Origin: an uncultured bacterium
Lineage (GTDB): Bacteria; Bacillota; Clostridia; Christensenellales; QALW01
Assembly: GCA_905214315.1 (NCBI GenBank)
Contig: CAJMLN010000084.1
Coordinates: 1-5,698, forward strand
DNA: 5,698 nucleotides
Direction of reading: 5' to 3'
The notes below the pieces were generated by a model that did not search any database, was not told the origin of the DNA, and worked only from the letters and a program-made list of their open reading frames with translations. Below, piece after piece: positions 1-5,698 of this stretch. Both the position numbers and the translations under genes were made by a program. The first letter of the stretch is position 1. Each line of letters opens with the position of its first letter.

Positions 1-971
1 GCCTCTCGGAAATACGGCACGCCCAGACTCTCAGGCGGCTGGTTCTCCTTCTTTTTGGTAAAGCTGGTGCAGATAAGCACGATAATCGTCACCACATACG
101 GCAGCATTTTAAAAAGCTCCTTGGAAGCGCCGGAAAGCCCCGGCACATAGACGTCGGCAATATACAGCCCGCCGAACACAAACGAGCCCAAAATCGCCCA
201 GTTGGGCCGCCACAGCACAAAGATAACCAGAGCAATGGACAGCCAGCCACGCTCACCGAAGCTCTGGGTGTCCCAGGTGCCGCGGGAATAATCCATTACA
301 TAATACAAGCCGCCTAAGCCGGCAATCGCGCCGCCGATGCAGGTGGCAAGATATTTATATTTGGTCACATTAATGCCCGCCGCGTCCGCCGTGGCGGGAT
401 TTTCTCCCACCGCTCTTAGATTCAGGCCCGTCCGGGTTCGCCTGATGATATAGGCCGCCGCAAGCGCGATAATCACCGCCAGCGGAAACAAAAAGCCGTG
501 CTTTAAAAAAATCGTTCCGAAAATCCCGGCGTCCTGGGCAAAGGGAAGCGTTGTTTTATAGGCCTCCACCGTTGTAAGAATGGAAATGTCCTGAACACCC
601 AATAATTTTCCGATGGCGCCGCCGAAGAAATTGCCGAACCCCGTGCCGAAAATCGTGATAGCCAGACCCGTTACATTCTGGTTGGCCCGCAGCGTAACGG
701 TAAGAAAGCAGTATATAAGGGAAACCAGCACGGCAAAAAGAATCGCACAGCAAAAGGAAATCAGCAGGCTGACCCAACCGATGGGGTTTGCCGTTGATTT
801 TTCATAGATCACGGCGCTGATCATTCCGGCAACACCGCCGGAGATCATAATGCCGGGAATCCCCAGATTCAGATTCCCCGATTTTTCGGTAATAATCTCC
901 CCCGTGGAGCCGTAGAGCAGCGGCAGTGCCTGGGCAATGGCGCGCTGCAGAAAATATGCAATCGTTTCCAT
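1..971 (-). CDS. BMP-type ABC transporter permease 2 (NupQ/YufQ-like), 3' end cut by window edge
   Basis: Second inner-membrane permease of a purine nucleoside/nucleobase importer; it should pair with the permease just upstream to form the transport channel. Translation from ATG at 971 stays open for 323 codons to the window edge. The protein begins METIAYFLQRAI and is highly hydrophobic, with several membrane segments. Family landmarks are the N-terminal TEKSGNLNLGIPGIM block (about residues 28-42), the cytoplasmic coupling region RTGLNLRAVGENPATADAAG (about 180-199) followed by INVTKYKY, then GGAIAGLGG (213-221), ERGWLSIALVIF (240-251) and the C-terminal SLGVPYFRE. NupQ-type proteins are about 320 residues and often end in a similar LGxPYxRE tail, so probably only a few codons are missing. 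The ATG lies one base after the stop of the upstream gene, with AAGGAGG at 981-987 inside that gene's last codons, which suggests translational coupling. The conserved NIGLEGM-type motif reads NLGIPGIM, with proline for glutamate. Family assignment is firm; substrate is inferred. Confidence 0.93.
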   Translation of the reverse strand, partial: METIAYFLQRAIAQALPLLYGSTGEIITEKSGNLNLGIPGIMISGGVAGMISAVIYEKSTANPIGWVSLLISFCCAILFAVLVSLIYCFLTVTLRANQNVTGLAITIFGTGFGNFFGGAIGKLLGVQDISILTTVEAYKTTLPFAQDAGIFGTIFLKHGFLFPLAVIIALAAAYIIRRTRTGLNLRAVGENPATADAAGINVTKYKYLATCIGGAIAGLGGLYYVMDYSRGTWDTQSFGERGWLSIALVIFVLWRPNWAILGSFVFGGLYIADVYVPGLSGASKELFKMLPYVVTIIVLICTSFTKKKENQPPESLGVPYFRE

Positions 972-972
972 T

Positions 973-2070
973 TTATTCCGCCTCCTTTTTATGCGCGCTT
1001 CGGAAGGAAACCTTATAATTGATAAAGAATTCACAGCCGATAACAAAGAAGAGCATCACGCCGATAATAATATCCGAGGCATAGCTGTTAAGGCCGCAGC
1101 TGGAGGCGATCTGCGCCGTTCCGCGGTTCAGGAACACCACTAAAAACGAGGTCATCAGCATAAATACGGGATTCAGCTTGGCCAGCCAAGCCACAATGAT
1201 GGCGGTAAACCCGTCGCCGTTGACAACGCCGGTATTAATGGTGTGATGCGTGCCGGCAATCAGCAAAAAGCCGGCCAGGCCGCATATGGCGCCGGAGATG
1301 GCCATGGTGCGGATAATAACCTTTTTTACGTTGATGCCGATATATTTTGCCGTACTGACGCTCTCGCCCACAACAGCAATTTCATAGCCCTGCTTGGAAT
1401 ATTTAAGGTAAATATAGGCCACTGCCGTCAATACCGCAACCACCAACAGGTTAATGCCGTAATCCACGCCGAACACCTTGGGAAAATTGCCGCCCTTAAG
1501 AATTCCCACGTCATTGGAGCCGGGCTGACGCTCCCAGAGGATTACGCAGCAGCTGACCAGCTGCATGGCCACATAATTCATCATCAGCGTAAAAAGCGTC
1601 TCGTTGGTATTAAAATTTGCTTTAAAAAACGCCGGAACCATGCCCCACAGCGCGCCGGCAGCAACGCTTGCCAAAAACATAACCGCCAGCATTCCCGGCA
1701 GCGGCAGCGAGGGCATCAGCTTAATCACGGCAACCGCCGCCAGCGCACCGATGATGGTCTGCCCCTCGGCGCCGATATTCCAGAATTTCATCCGAAAGGC
1801 CGGAGCAAGCGCCAGAGCGATGCACAGAAGCGCCGAAATATCCCGCAGCAGCATCATAATTCTGCGGGTAGAGCCGAACGCGCCGCGGAACATTTCGGAA
1901 TATACCTGAAAAAACCCGGTTTTACCGCCGGTAATCAGCATAACGATGCCCGCGCAGAGAATCAGTGCGGCAATCACGGCCGCCGCCCGTATCAAAACCG
2001 CTTTAAAAAGAGGAATATCCGTCCGTTTGGAAAGCCGCAGCAACGGCTCATGGCTGTTCTTATGACGCAT
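973..2070 (-). CDS. BMP-type ABC transporter permease 1 (NupP/YufP-like)
   Basis: A 365-residue inner-membrane permease of the branched-chain amino acid/BMP permease superfamily, partner of the next gene in the channel. After a basic, cytoplasmic N-terminus (residues 1-23) comes a first membrane helix at about 24-47, then several more. Family motifs are FWNIGAEGQ (96-104), NETLFTLMMNYVAMQL (156-171), the ATPase-coupling loop GYEIAVVGESVSTAKYIGIN (228-247), AISGAICGLAGFLL (257-270) and GDGFTAIIVAWLAKLNP (285-301). Its length is close to that of known NupP-like proteins. The ATG at 2070 is preceded by AGGAGGAGG (2079-2087), 8 bases away, and starts 3 bases after the ATPase stop. The stop is 1 base before the next start. 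The coding end carries the ribosome binding site of the downstream permease. No frameshift or missing motif is seen. The family is certain. Relatives import purine nucleosides (for example guanosine in B. subtilis NupNOPQ) or other small solutes, so the purine assignment rests on the neighbours. Confidence 0.95.
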   Translation of the reverse strand: MRHKNSHEPLLRLSKRTDIPLFKAVLIRAAAVIAALILCAGIVMLITGGKTGFFQVYSEMFRGAFGSTRRIMMLLRDISALLCIALALAPAFRMKFWNIGAEGQTIIGALAAVAVIKLMPSLPLPGMLAVMFLASVAAGALWGMVPAFFKANFNTNETLFTLMMNYVAMQLVSCCVILWERQPGSNDVGILKGGNFPKVFGVDYGINLLVVAVLTAVAYIYLKYSKQGYEIAVVGESVSTAKYIGINVKKVIIRTMAISGAICGLAGFLLIAGTHHTINTGVVNGDGFTAIIVAWLAKLNPVFMLMTSFLVVFLNRGTAQIASSCGLNSYASDIIIGVMLFFVIGCEFFINYKVSFRSAHKKEAE

Positions 2071-2073
2071 AAA

Positions 2074-3618
2074 TCAGGCCTCCTCCTGTTCTTTCTCTGT
2101 TTTTACCGTGGTCATCATCAGGCCGATATCTTCCTTGGTGGCGCTGCGTCCGTCCACTACGCCGCTGATCTGTCCATGGCACATAACCAAAATACGGTCG
2201 CACAGCTCTATCAGCACATCCAGATCCTCGCCCACAAAAATAACTGCCGTACCGCTTTCCTTCTGCTTATTCAGCAGATTATAAATCGTATAAGAGGAAT
2301 TGATATCCAATCCCCGCACAGGGTAGGCCGCCATCAGCACCGTGGGCGCCGAAGCAATTTCACGCCCCACCAGCACCTTCTGTACGTTTCCCCCCGAAAG
2401 CCTGCGCACCGGCGTTTCACTGTCAGGGGTAACGACCTCCAGCTCCTGAATAATACGGCCCGCCAGATCCTTGGGCTGCCTGCGGTGCAAAAACACGCCC
2501 CTGCCCTTTTTATAGCTGCGCAGCATGACGTTATCAGTAATACCCATGTTGCCCACAAGCCCCATTCCCAGGCGGTCCTCCGGCACAAAGGAGAGCCGCA
2601 CGCCCAGATTCCGGATCTGCAGGGGCGTTTTGTCCCTTAAATTCTCCTCCTGGCCGGTCTGCGGATTGTGATAAAGAATGCTGCCGCTCTGAATATGCTG
2701 CAGGCCGGCAATAGCCTCCAGAAGCTCCTTCTGGCCGCTTCCGGCAACGCCGGCAATTCCTAAAATTTCCCCGGATCTGGCCGTAAAATTCACATTTTTC
2801 AGCACGCCGACGCCCTCTTTATTGACCATGCTGACGTTGGTGAGCACAAGCCGCGGAACAGCGTCATGCGGCTGGGTACGCTCAATATTCAGGCTTACGG
2901 CCTTTCCCACCATCATTTCCGTCAAAGATGTCTCCGTTGCCCGGCAGGTTTCCGCCATGCCCACAAACTCGCCCCTGCGCAGCACTGCCACCCGGTCGGA
3001 GATCTCCAGCACCTCATGCAGCTTATGCGTAATGATAATAATGGACTTGCCGTCATTTTTCATATTGCGAAGGATCTGAAACAGCTTCACCGTCTCCTGC
3101 GGGGTAAGCACAGCCGTAGGCTCGTCCAGAATCAAAATTTCCGCACCGCGGTAGATTACCTTGATGATTTCCACCGTCTGCTTTTCCGAAACGCTCATTT
3201 CATAGATCTTTTTATCCGGATCAATCTCAAAGCCATACGCCGTGCAGATTTCACGAACCCTTGCGGCCGCTTTTGCCACGTTATATCTGCCCGTCTCCTT
3301 TAAGCCTAAAATGATATTCTCCGCCGCGCTCAGCACATTTACCAGCTTAAAATGCTGGTGAATCATACCGATTTTATAGGCAAAGGCGTCCTTGGGCGAA
3401 TTGATGACCGCCTCCTGTCCATTGACAAAAATCTGCCCCTCGTCAGGATGATAAATTCCCGAAAGCATATTCATCAGCGTGGTCTTTCCGCTGCCGTTTT
3501 CCCCTAAAACTGAAAGGATCTCGCCCTTGTTGACAGAAAGCGAGATATTGGCGTTAGCAACCACCGAGCCGAACCGTTTGGTAATCCCTTTCAGTTCTAT
3601 CGCCGCATGGTTTTCCAT
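2074..3618 (-). CDS. BMP-type ABC transporter ATP-binding protein, two fused nucleotide-binding domains (NupO/YufO-like)
   Basis: A 514-residue cytoplasmic ATPase that powers import through the two permeases encoded downstream. Domain 1 (about 5-245) has Walker A GENGSGKT (39-46), Q-loop Q88, a degenerate signature MSVSEKQ (141-147), Walker B ILILDEP (161-167) and switch histidine H198. Domain 2 (about 256-500) has Walker A-like GVAGSGQK (290-297, lysine replaced by Q296), VPEDRLGMGLVG (345-356), an intact LSGGN signature (407-411), Walker B without its acidic pair (VLMAAYP, 427-433) and E464 where the switch histidine would be. This asymmetry is usual in NupO/RbsA-like proteins and leaves one catalytic site, built from domain 1 Walker motifs and the domain 2 signature. 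I chose ATG at 3618, giving MENHAAIELKG, because GGGGAGGG lies just upstream. An in-frame TTG at 3633 would add five residues, but its codons overlap that ribosome binding site. The gene stops 3 bases before permease 1. Confidence 0.95.
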   Translation of the reverse strand: MENHAAIELKGITKRFGSVVANANISLSVNKGEILSVLGENGSGKTTLMNMLSGIYHPDEGQIFVNGQEAVINSPKDAFAYKIGMIHQHFKLVNVLSAAENIILGLKETGRYNVAKAAARVREICTAYGFEIDPDKKIYEMSVSEKQTVEIIKVIYRGAEILILDEPTAVLTPQETVKLFQILRNMKNDGKSIIIITHKLHEVLEISDRVAVLRRGEFVGMAETCRATETSLTEMMVGKAVSLNIERTQPHDAVPRLVLTNVSMVNKEGVGVLKNVNFTARSGEILGIAGVAGSGQKELLEAIAGLQHIQSGSILYHNPQTGQEENLRDKTPLQIRNLGVRLSFVPEDRLGMGLVGNMGITDNVMLRSYKKGRGVFLHRRQPKDLAGRIIQELEVVTPDSETPVRRLSGGNVQKVLVGREIASAPTVLMAAYPVRGLDINSSYTIYNLLNKQKESGTAVIFVGEDLDVLIELCDRILVMCHGQISGVVDGRSATKEDIGLMMTTVKTEKEQEEA

Positions 3619-3624
3619 AAAAGC

Positions 3625-3631
3625 CCTCCCC
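3625..3631 (-). promoter_or_regulatory. Ribosome binding site that fixes the ATPase start
   Basis: The minus strand reads GGGGAGGGCTTTTATGG here. The GGGGAGG core lies 6 bases before the ATG at 3618. The alternative upstream TTG start at 3631-3633 overlaps this purine tract and has no comparable site ahead of it (upstream is TTTTTCTGTTTT). The ATG is therefore preferred over the longer frame. Confidence 0.8.
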
Positions 3632-3651
3632 AAAAACAGAAAAATAATTTG

Positions 3652-3679
3652 TTTATAAAAAATGTTAAAACCCGTTCAA
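3652..3679 (-). promoter_or_regulatory. Candidate internal promoter for the ATPase-permease genes
   Basis: In the AT-rich gap between the BMP gene and the ATPase, the minus strand shows TTGAAC (3674-3679; four of six match the -35 consensus), a 16-base spacer, and TATAAA (3652-3657; five of six match the -10 consensus). Transcription would start near 3645, about 27 bases before the ATPase ATG, leaving room for the ribosome binding site. An imperfect dyad (GTTAAA at 3664-3669 and TTCAAC at 3675-3680, plus-strand reading) overlaps the -35 and could be an operator, though it is short enough to be chance. AT-rich gaps produce such matches often, so this is a modest prediction. Confidence 0.35.
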
Positions 3680-3703
3680 CCTTTTTTATAAGCAAATGAA
3701 AGT

Positions 3704-3737
3704 GTTTAGCGGAGAGTGTATACGCCCTCCGCTAAAC
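3704..3737 (-). terminator. Intercistronic hairpin after the BMP gene: leaky terminator or mRNA-stabilising stem-loop
   Basis: A perfect 11-base inverted repeat, GTTTAGCGGAG at 3704-3714 and CTCCGCTAAAC at 3727-3737, begins about 13 bases after the BMP stop codon. In minus-strand RNA the stem extends by a G-U pair (3726/3715) and a G-C pair (3725/3716), giving 13 pairs and an 8-base loop. The G-U would be an A-C mismatch on the opposite strand, so the structure favours minus-strand transcripts. The RNA downstream (ACUUUCAUUUGCUUA) is only moderately U-rich, so full termination is unlikely. In binding-protein operons such stem-loops commonly allow partial read-through or protect the upstream message, making receptor more abundant than transporter. 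The stem is seen; the role is inferred. Confidence 0.7.
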
Positions 3738-3750
3738 TGAAAGCCTGTAA

Positions 3751-5025
3751 TTATTCGGTTTTATCCAAAGTAACGCCGTCAATAATAACGTTGAAATACG
3801 GTGCCGAACGCACGGTGGATTCCTGGAAGCAGCCGTCTTTAATAACCTGGGTATCAGGTGTGTAGGCGCTGTCCGCAACGGCGTCTGCCATATATTCGAT
3901 CAAGTGGCCTTCTTCATCCACCTTATACATATCCGGGAAAATAAAGTTAGCTTCCAATACAGCGGTATTGGTAACGGTAAAGGTAGAGGTATCAAACACC
4001 TTGATCTCACCGCTCTGGATCTTTTGGGAAATCGCATCAATCTCCGTCTTCATTTCCGCAGTAACATTAGCGTCGTTATAGCCCATCAGCAGAACGGAGC
4101 CCTTCTCCAGGCCGGCGCACCAGTCAACGTCAATGGCCTCGCCCTTCATAGCGCTGCCGAACGCATATACAAAGTAGGGCGTCCAGTTGATCTTGGAGGA
4201 TACCAGATTGGCCGTGGGAGCCACAGAGGTAAAATCAATATTATAGCCTACATGATAGGCAATCTTGCCATTTTTCATGGCCTCTTCGCAGGCCTCGGGG
4301 GAACCGTTGGTATCGGCATGCTCGCTGATAATCACGCAGTTTTCATTAATCAGCTTATTGGCAGCTTCCTTTTCCTTGGCATAATCGGCCCAGGAGCTGG
4401 TGTAGGTCACGCGCATCGTCGCGCTGGGGCAGATACTTCTGGCGCCCAGGAAGAAAGAGGTATAACCGGAAATGACCTCAGCAAAGGGCCATGCGCCTAC
4501 ATAACCGATCTTGGCCTGCTCGGCGGTAATGGTTCCGTCGGCGATCAGCTGATTGAGCTTCAGGCCAGCAGTCACACCGGCAAGATATCTGCCCTCATAG
4601 ATATTGGCAAAAGCGGTATGGAAATTGGGCAGATTTTCAATGACGGCATTCTGGCCGGTAGCATGCAGGAACTGGATATTCGGGTATTCCTTGGCTGCCT
4701 TAATAACATGCTCCTCATGGCTGAAGCTATCGGCAAAAATAACATCGCAGCCCTCTTCGGCAAGCTCTACGCAAGCATCATAGCACTTGGCGTCCTCGGG
4801 AATATCCTTTTTGTAGATAATTTGAGAATCCTTCAGTCCCAACTCCGCAGCAGCAGCTTCGATTGCATCTATGAAATTCTTATCATAGCCAACCGTTTCA
4901 TTGTGAAGCAGGATGATCCCGATTTTAAATTCGTCGTCTCCTCCGGCTTCGTTTGCGGTGCCGTTACAGGCAGTGGCTGCAAAAAGCAGGCATACTGCCA
5001 TCAGCATTACAACAAACTTTTTCAT
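3751..5025 (-). CDS. BMP-family substrate-binding lipoprotein of a purine ABC importer (PnrA/NupN/Med superfamily)
   Basis: A 424-residue extracytoplasmic solute receptor that should capture the purine and deliver it to the permeases. MKKFVVMLMAVCLLFAATAC is a lipoprotein signal peptide with lipidated Cys20 (ATAC; alanine at -3 rather than the favoured leucine), followed by a short linker and the periplasmic-binding fold from about residue 33 (FKIGIILL). Motifs are DVIFADSFSH (94-103), YPNIQFLHATG (114-124), EGRYLAGVTAG (144-154), KIGYVGAWPFAEVISG (172-187), FFLGARSICP (191-200), SSWADYAKEKEAA (210-222), SEHADT (234-239) and NWTPYF (280-285). From memory, this HATG / LGARS / SW..KE pattern matches the BMP branch with a known adenine-binding Brucella member, rather than the nucleoside-binding PnrA branch. 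It exceeds the usual BMP length of about 350, with an extra tail from about 350 to 424. The ATG at 5025 has AAGGAGG (5033-5039) 7 bases away. It lies 58 bases downstream of xpt and 132 upstream of the ATPase. Exact ligand is unproven. Confidence 0.93.
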   Translation of the reverse strand: MKKFVVMLMAVCLLFAATACNGTANEAGGDDEFKIGIILLHNETVGYDKNFIDAIEAAAAELGLKDSQIIYKKDIPEDAKCYDACVELAEEGCDVIFADSFSHEEHVIKAAKEYPNIQFLHATGQNAVIENLPNFHTAFANIYEGRYLAGVTAGLKLNQLIADGTITAEQAKIGYVGAWPFAEVISGYTSFFLGARSICPSATMRVTYTSSWADYAKEKEAANKLINENCVIISEHADTNGSPEACEEAMKNGKIAYHVGYNIDFTSVAPTANLVSSKINWTPYFVYAFGSAMKGEAIDVDWCAGLEKGSVLLMGYNDANVTAEMKTEIDAISQKIQSGEIKVFDTSTFTVTNTAVLEANFIFPDMYKVDEEGHLIEYMADAVADSAYTPDTQVIKDGCFQESTVRSAPYFNVIIDGVTLDKTE

Positions 5026-5034
5026 TATTATTCC

Positions 5035-5054
5035 TCCTTGCCTTTTGGCAAAAA
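5035..5054 (-). promoter_or_regulatory. Small hairpin overlapping the BMP ribosome binding site
   Basis: In minus-strand RNA, UUUUUGCC-AAAA-GGCAAGGA can fold as five Watson-Crick pairs (UUGCC with GGCAA around an AAAA loop), extended by two U-G wobbles and a U-A pair. The 3' arm takes in AAGGA of the AAGGAGG at 5033-5039, so the fold would partly hide the translation start of the BMP gene. It is small and weak and may be incidental. The rest of the 58-base xpt-BMP gap is AT-rich, with no promoter or terminator that I can support, which fits co-transcription with xpt. Confidence 0.35.
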
Positions 5055-5083
5055 TATTGCATCATAAATTCCAAAGCCCGAAA

Positions 5084-5659
5084 CTACGGCCGGAATACGA
5101 TTTCCGTTTCCTCCATATGGTCAATTATTGCCAGAGACTCCACCCTAACGCCCCGGGCACGAAGCTTGTCCCCGCCGCCCTGAAAGCCCTTTTCCACAGC
5201 GATTCCCACACCGGCGAGAGACGCGCCGGCCTGGGAAATAATATCCATAAGCCCGTGCACGGCTTCTCCGTTGGCCAGGAAATCATCCACGATCAGCACC
5301 CTGTCCTCCCCGGAGAGAAAACGGCGGGCAACTGTAACCTGATACTGCGTATTATGCGTGAAAGAAAAAATCGGAGTGCTGTATACATTGGCATCCCGAT
5401 TCAGCGCCTTATGCTTTTTGCCAAACACCACCGGAACAAAGCCAAGATACTGCGATACCATACAGGCAAGGCCAATTCCCGAGGCCTCCACCGTAAGAAT
5501 TTTTGTAACGCCGGCGTTGGAAAAGAGTGAAGCAAGCTGCCTGCCCATAGCGCAGAAAAGCGCCATGTCAAGCTGATGATTCAGAAAGCTGTCCACCTTC
5601 AGCACATTGCCCGGCAGAACTCTTCCTTCCTTTATAATTTTATCCTTTAAAATTTGCAT
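5084..5659 (-). CDS. xpt: Xanthine phosphoribosyltransferase
   Basis: A cytoplasmic purine-salvage enzyme that joins xanthine to PRPP, giving XMP and pyrophosphate; XMP then feeds GMP synthesis. The 191 residues are nearly the length of B. subtilis Xpt (about 194) and align along their whole length with it as I remember it. VLKVDSFLNHQ (19-29) appears identical. VEASGIGLACM (57-67) is the purine/pyrophosphate-side loop, VVFGKKHKALN (77-87) follows, and VLIVDDFLANGEA (121-133) is the PRPP-binding signature with its acidic pair D125-D126. AGASLAGVGIAVEKGFQGGG (144-163) and RVESLAII (172-179) complete the fold. The region after EKGFQ is glycine-rich (GGGDKLRARG), slightly different from the Bacillus enzyme, and the C-terminus is a few residues shorter. 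The ATG at 5659 has AAGAAGG (5667-5673) 7 bases upstream; another ATG at 5663 is out of frame. It is the first visible gene of the cluster, and its product links import directly to salvage. No damage is seen. Confidence 0.96.
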   Translation of the reverse strand: MQILKDKIIKEGRVLPGNVLKVDSFLNHQLDMALFCAMGRQLASLFSNAGVTKILTVEASGIGLACMVSQYLGFVPVVFGKKHKALNRDANVYSTPIFSFTHNTQYQVTVARRFLSGEDRVLIVDDFLANGEAVHGLMDIISQAGASLAGVGIAVEKGFQGGGDKLRARGVRVESLAIIDHMEETEIVFRP

Positions 5660-5682
5660 CCATAAACCTTCTTAAAAGAAAA

Positions 5683-5688
5683 ATTATA
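5683..5688 (-). promoter_or_regulatory. Candidate -10 element of the xpt promoter; -35 lies outside the window
   Basis: The minus strand reads CGTATATAATTTTTC, which contains a perfect TATAAT (5683-5688). Transcription would start near 5676, leaving a leader of about 16 bases with the AAGAAGG ribosome binding site. The -35 would fall at about 5705-5711, beyond the sequence. A 6-base match in an AT-rich stretch is weak evidence, and the true promoter may be further upstream if a riboswitch leader precedes xpt. Confidence 0.4.
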
Positions 5689-5698
5689 TACGTAGCAT

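Noticed and set aside
1243..2640. A 465-codon plus-strand open frame
   Set aside because: It runs antisense across permease 1 and into the ATPase, crossing their junction. Its translation is rich in His, Gln, Arg and Asn with no domain pattern, and no convincing ribosome binding site precedes it. It is a by-product of the minus-strand codon usage.
3619..3633. Five-residue longer ATPase starting at TTG (3633)
   Set aside because: The extra codons overlap the GGGGAGG ribosome binding site of the ATG at 3618, and the TTG itself has no upstream site.
3664..3680. A PurR box-like site near CCCGTTCAAC
   Set aside because: The known PurBox core needs CCGAAC; here the bases read CCGTTC, and there is no second copy. 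At most it is a short imperfect dyad.
3704..3737. Hairpin as a strong Rho-independent terminator ending the operon
   Set aside because: The stem is strong but the following RNA is interrupted (ACUUUCAUUUGCUUA) rather than a U-run, and the genes beyond it are the obligate partners of the BMP protein. Partial termination or stabilisation is more likely.
3904..5067. A 387-codon plus-strand open frame opposite the BMP gene
   Set aside because: It is fully antisense to a gene with clear family motifs, signal peptide and ribosome binding site, and its translation resembles no family I know. The plus-strand frame at 4913-5530 opposite xpt is rejected for the same reason.
1..5698. Mobile element, CRISPR array, tRNA/rRNA, defence or other undescribed system
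   Set aside because: No direct repeats, spacer pattern, transposase or integrase motifs or tRNA-like folds were seen on reading. Every long region is explained by the five transporter and salvage genes.

Overview
The window holds one gene cluster, read entirely from the minus strand. In transcription order (right to left) it runs: xanthine phosphoribosyltransferase (xpt), a BMP-family substrate-binding lipoprotein, a double-domain ABC ATPase, and two inner-membrane permeases. The last permease runs off the left edge, probably only a few codons short of its stop. No plus-strand gene is supported. The long plus-strand open frames (e.g. 1243-2640 and 3904-5067) are shadows of the minus-strand genes.

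The organism looks like a Clostridia-class Firmicute, perhaps a gut Lachnospiraceae-type anaerobe. The evidence is strong AAGGAGG-type ribosome binding sites on nearly every gene, a lipoprotein signal peptide on the binding protein (a Gram-positive solution for solute receptors), an Xpt very close to the Bacillus enzyme, and roughly balanced GC with AT-rich intergenic gaps. This is inference; there is no rRNA or other phylogenetic marker.

Layout: 5660-5698 is the short upstream edge with a perfect TATAAT -10 element; 5084-5659 is xpt; a 58-base gap has a small hairpin over the ribosome binding site of the next gene; 3751-5025 is the BMP lipoprotein; a 132-base gap (3619-3750) carries a 13-pair hairpin just after the BMP stop and a candidate internal promoter; 2074-3618 is the ATPase; 973-2070 is permease 1; 1-971 is permease 2 (partial). 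The last three genes are separated by 3 and 1 bases and are probably translationally coupled.

The likely joint job is purine scavenging. The lipoprotein captures a purine outside the cell, the ATPase/permease complex imports it, and Xpt converts xanthine (and, weakly in known relatives, guanine or hypoxanthine) plus PRPP to the mononucleotide. The known Bacillus subtilis relative of the transporter (NupNOPQ, formerly YufNOPQ) takes guanosine. Linkage to a base phosphoribosyltransferase, and the motif pattern of this binding protein, point instead towards a free purine base. I see no defence system, mobile element, CRISPR array or novel gene here. The interesting points are substrate assignment and control between the genes.
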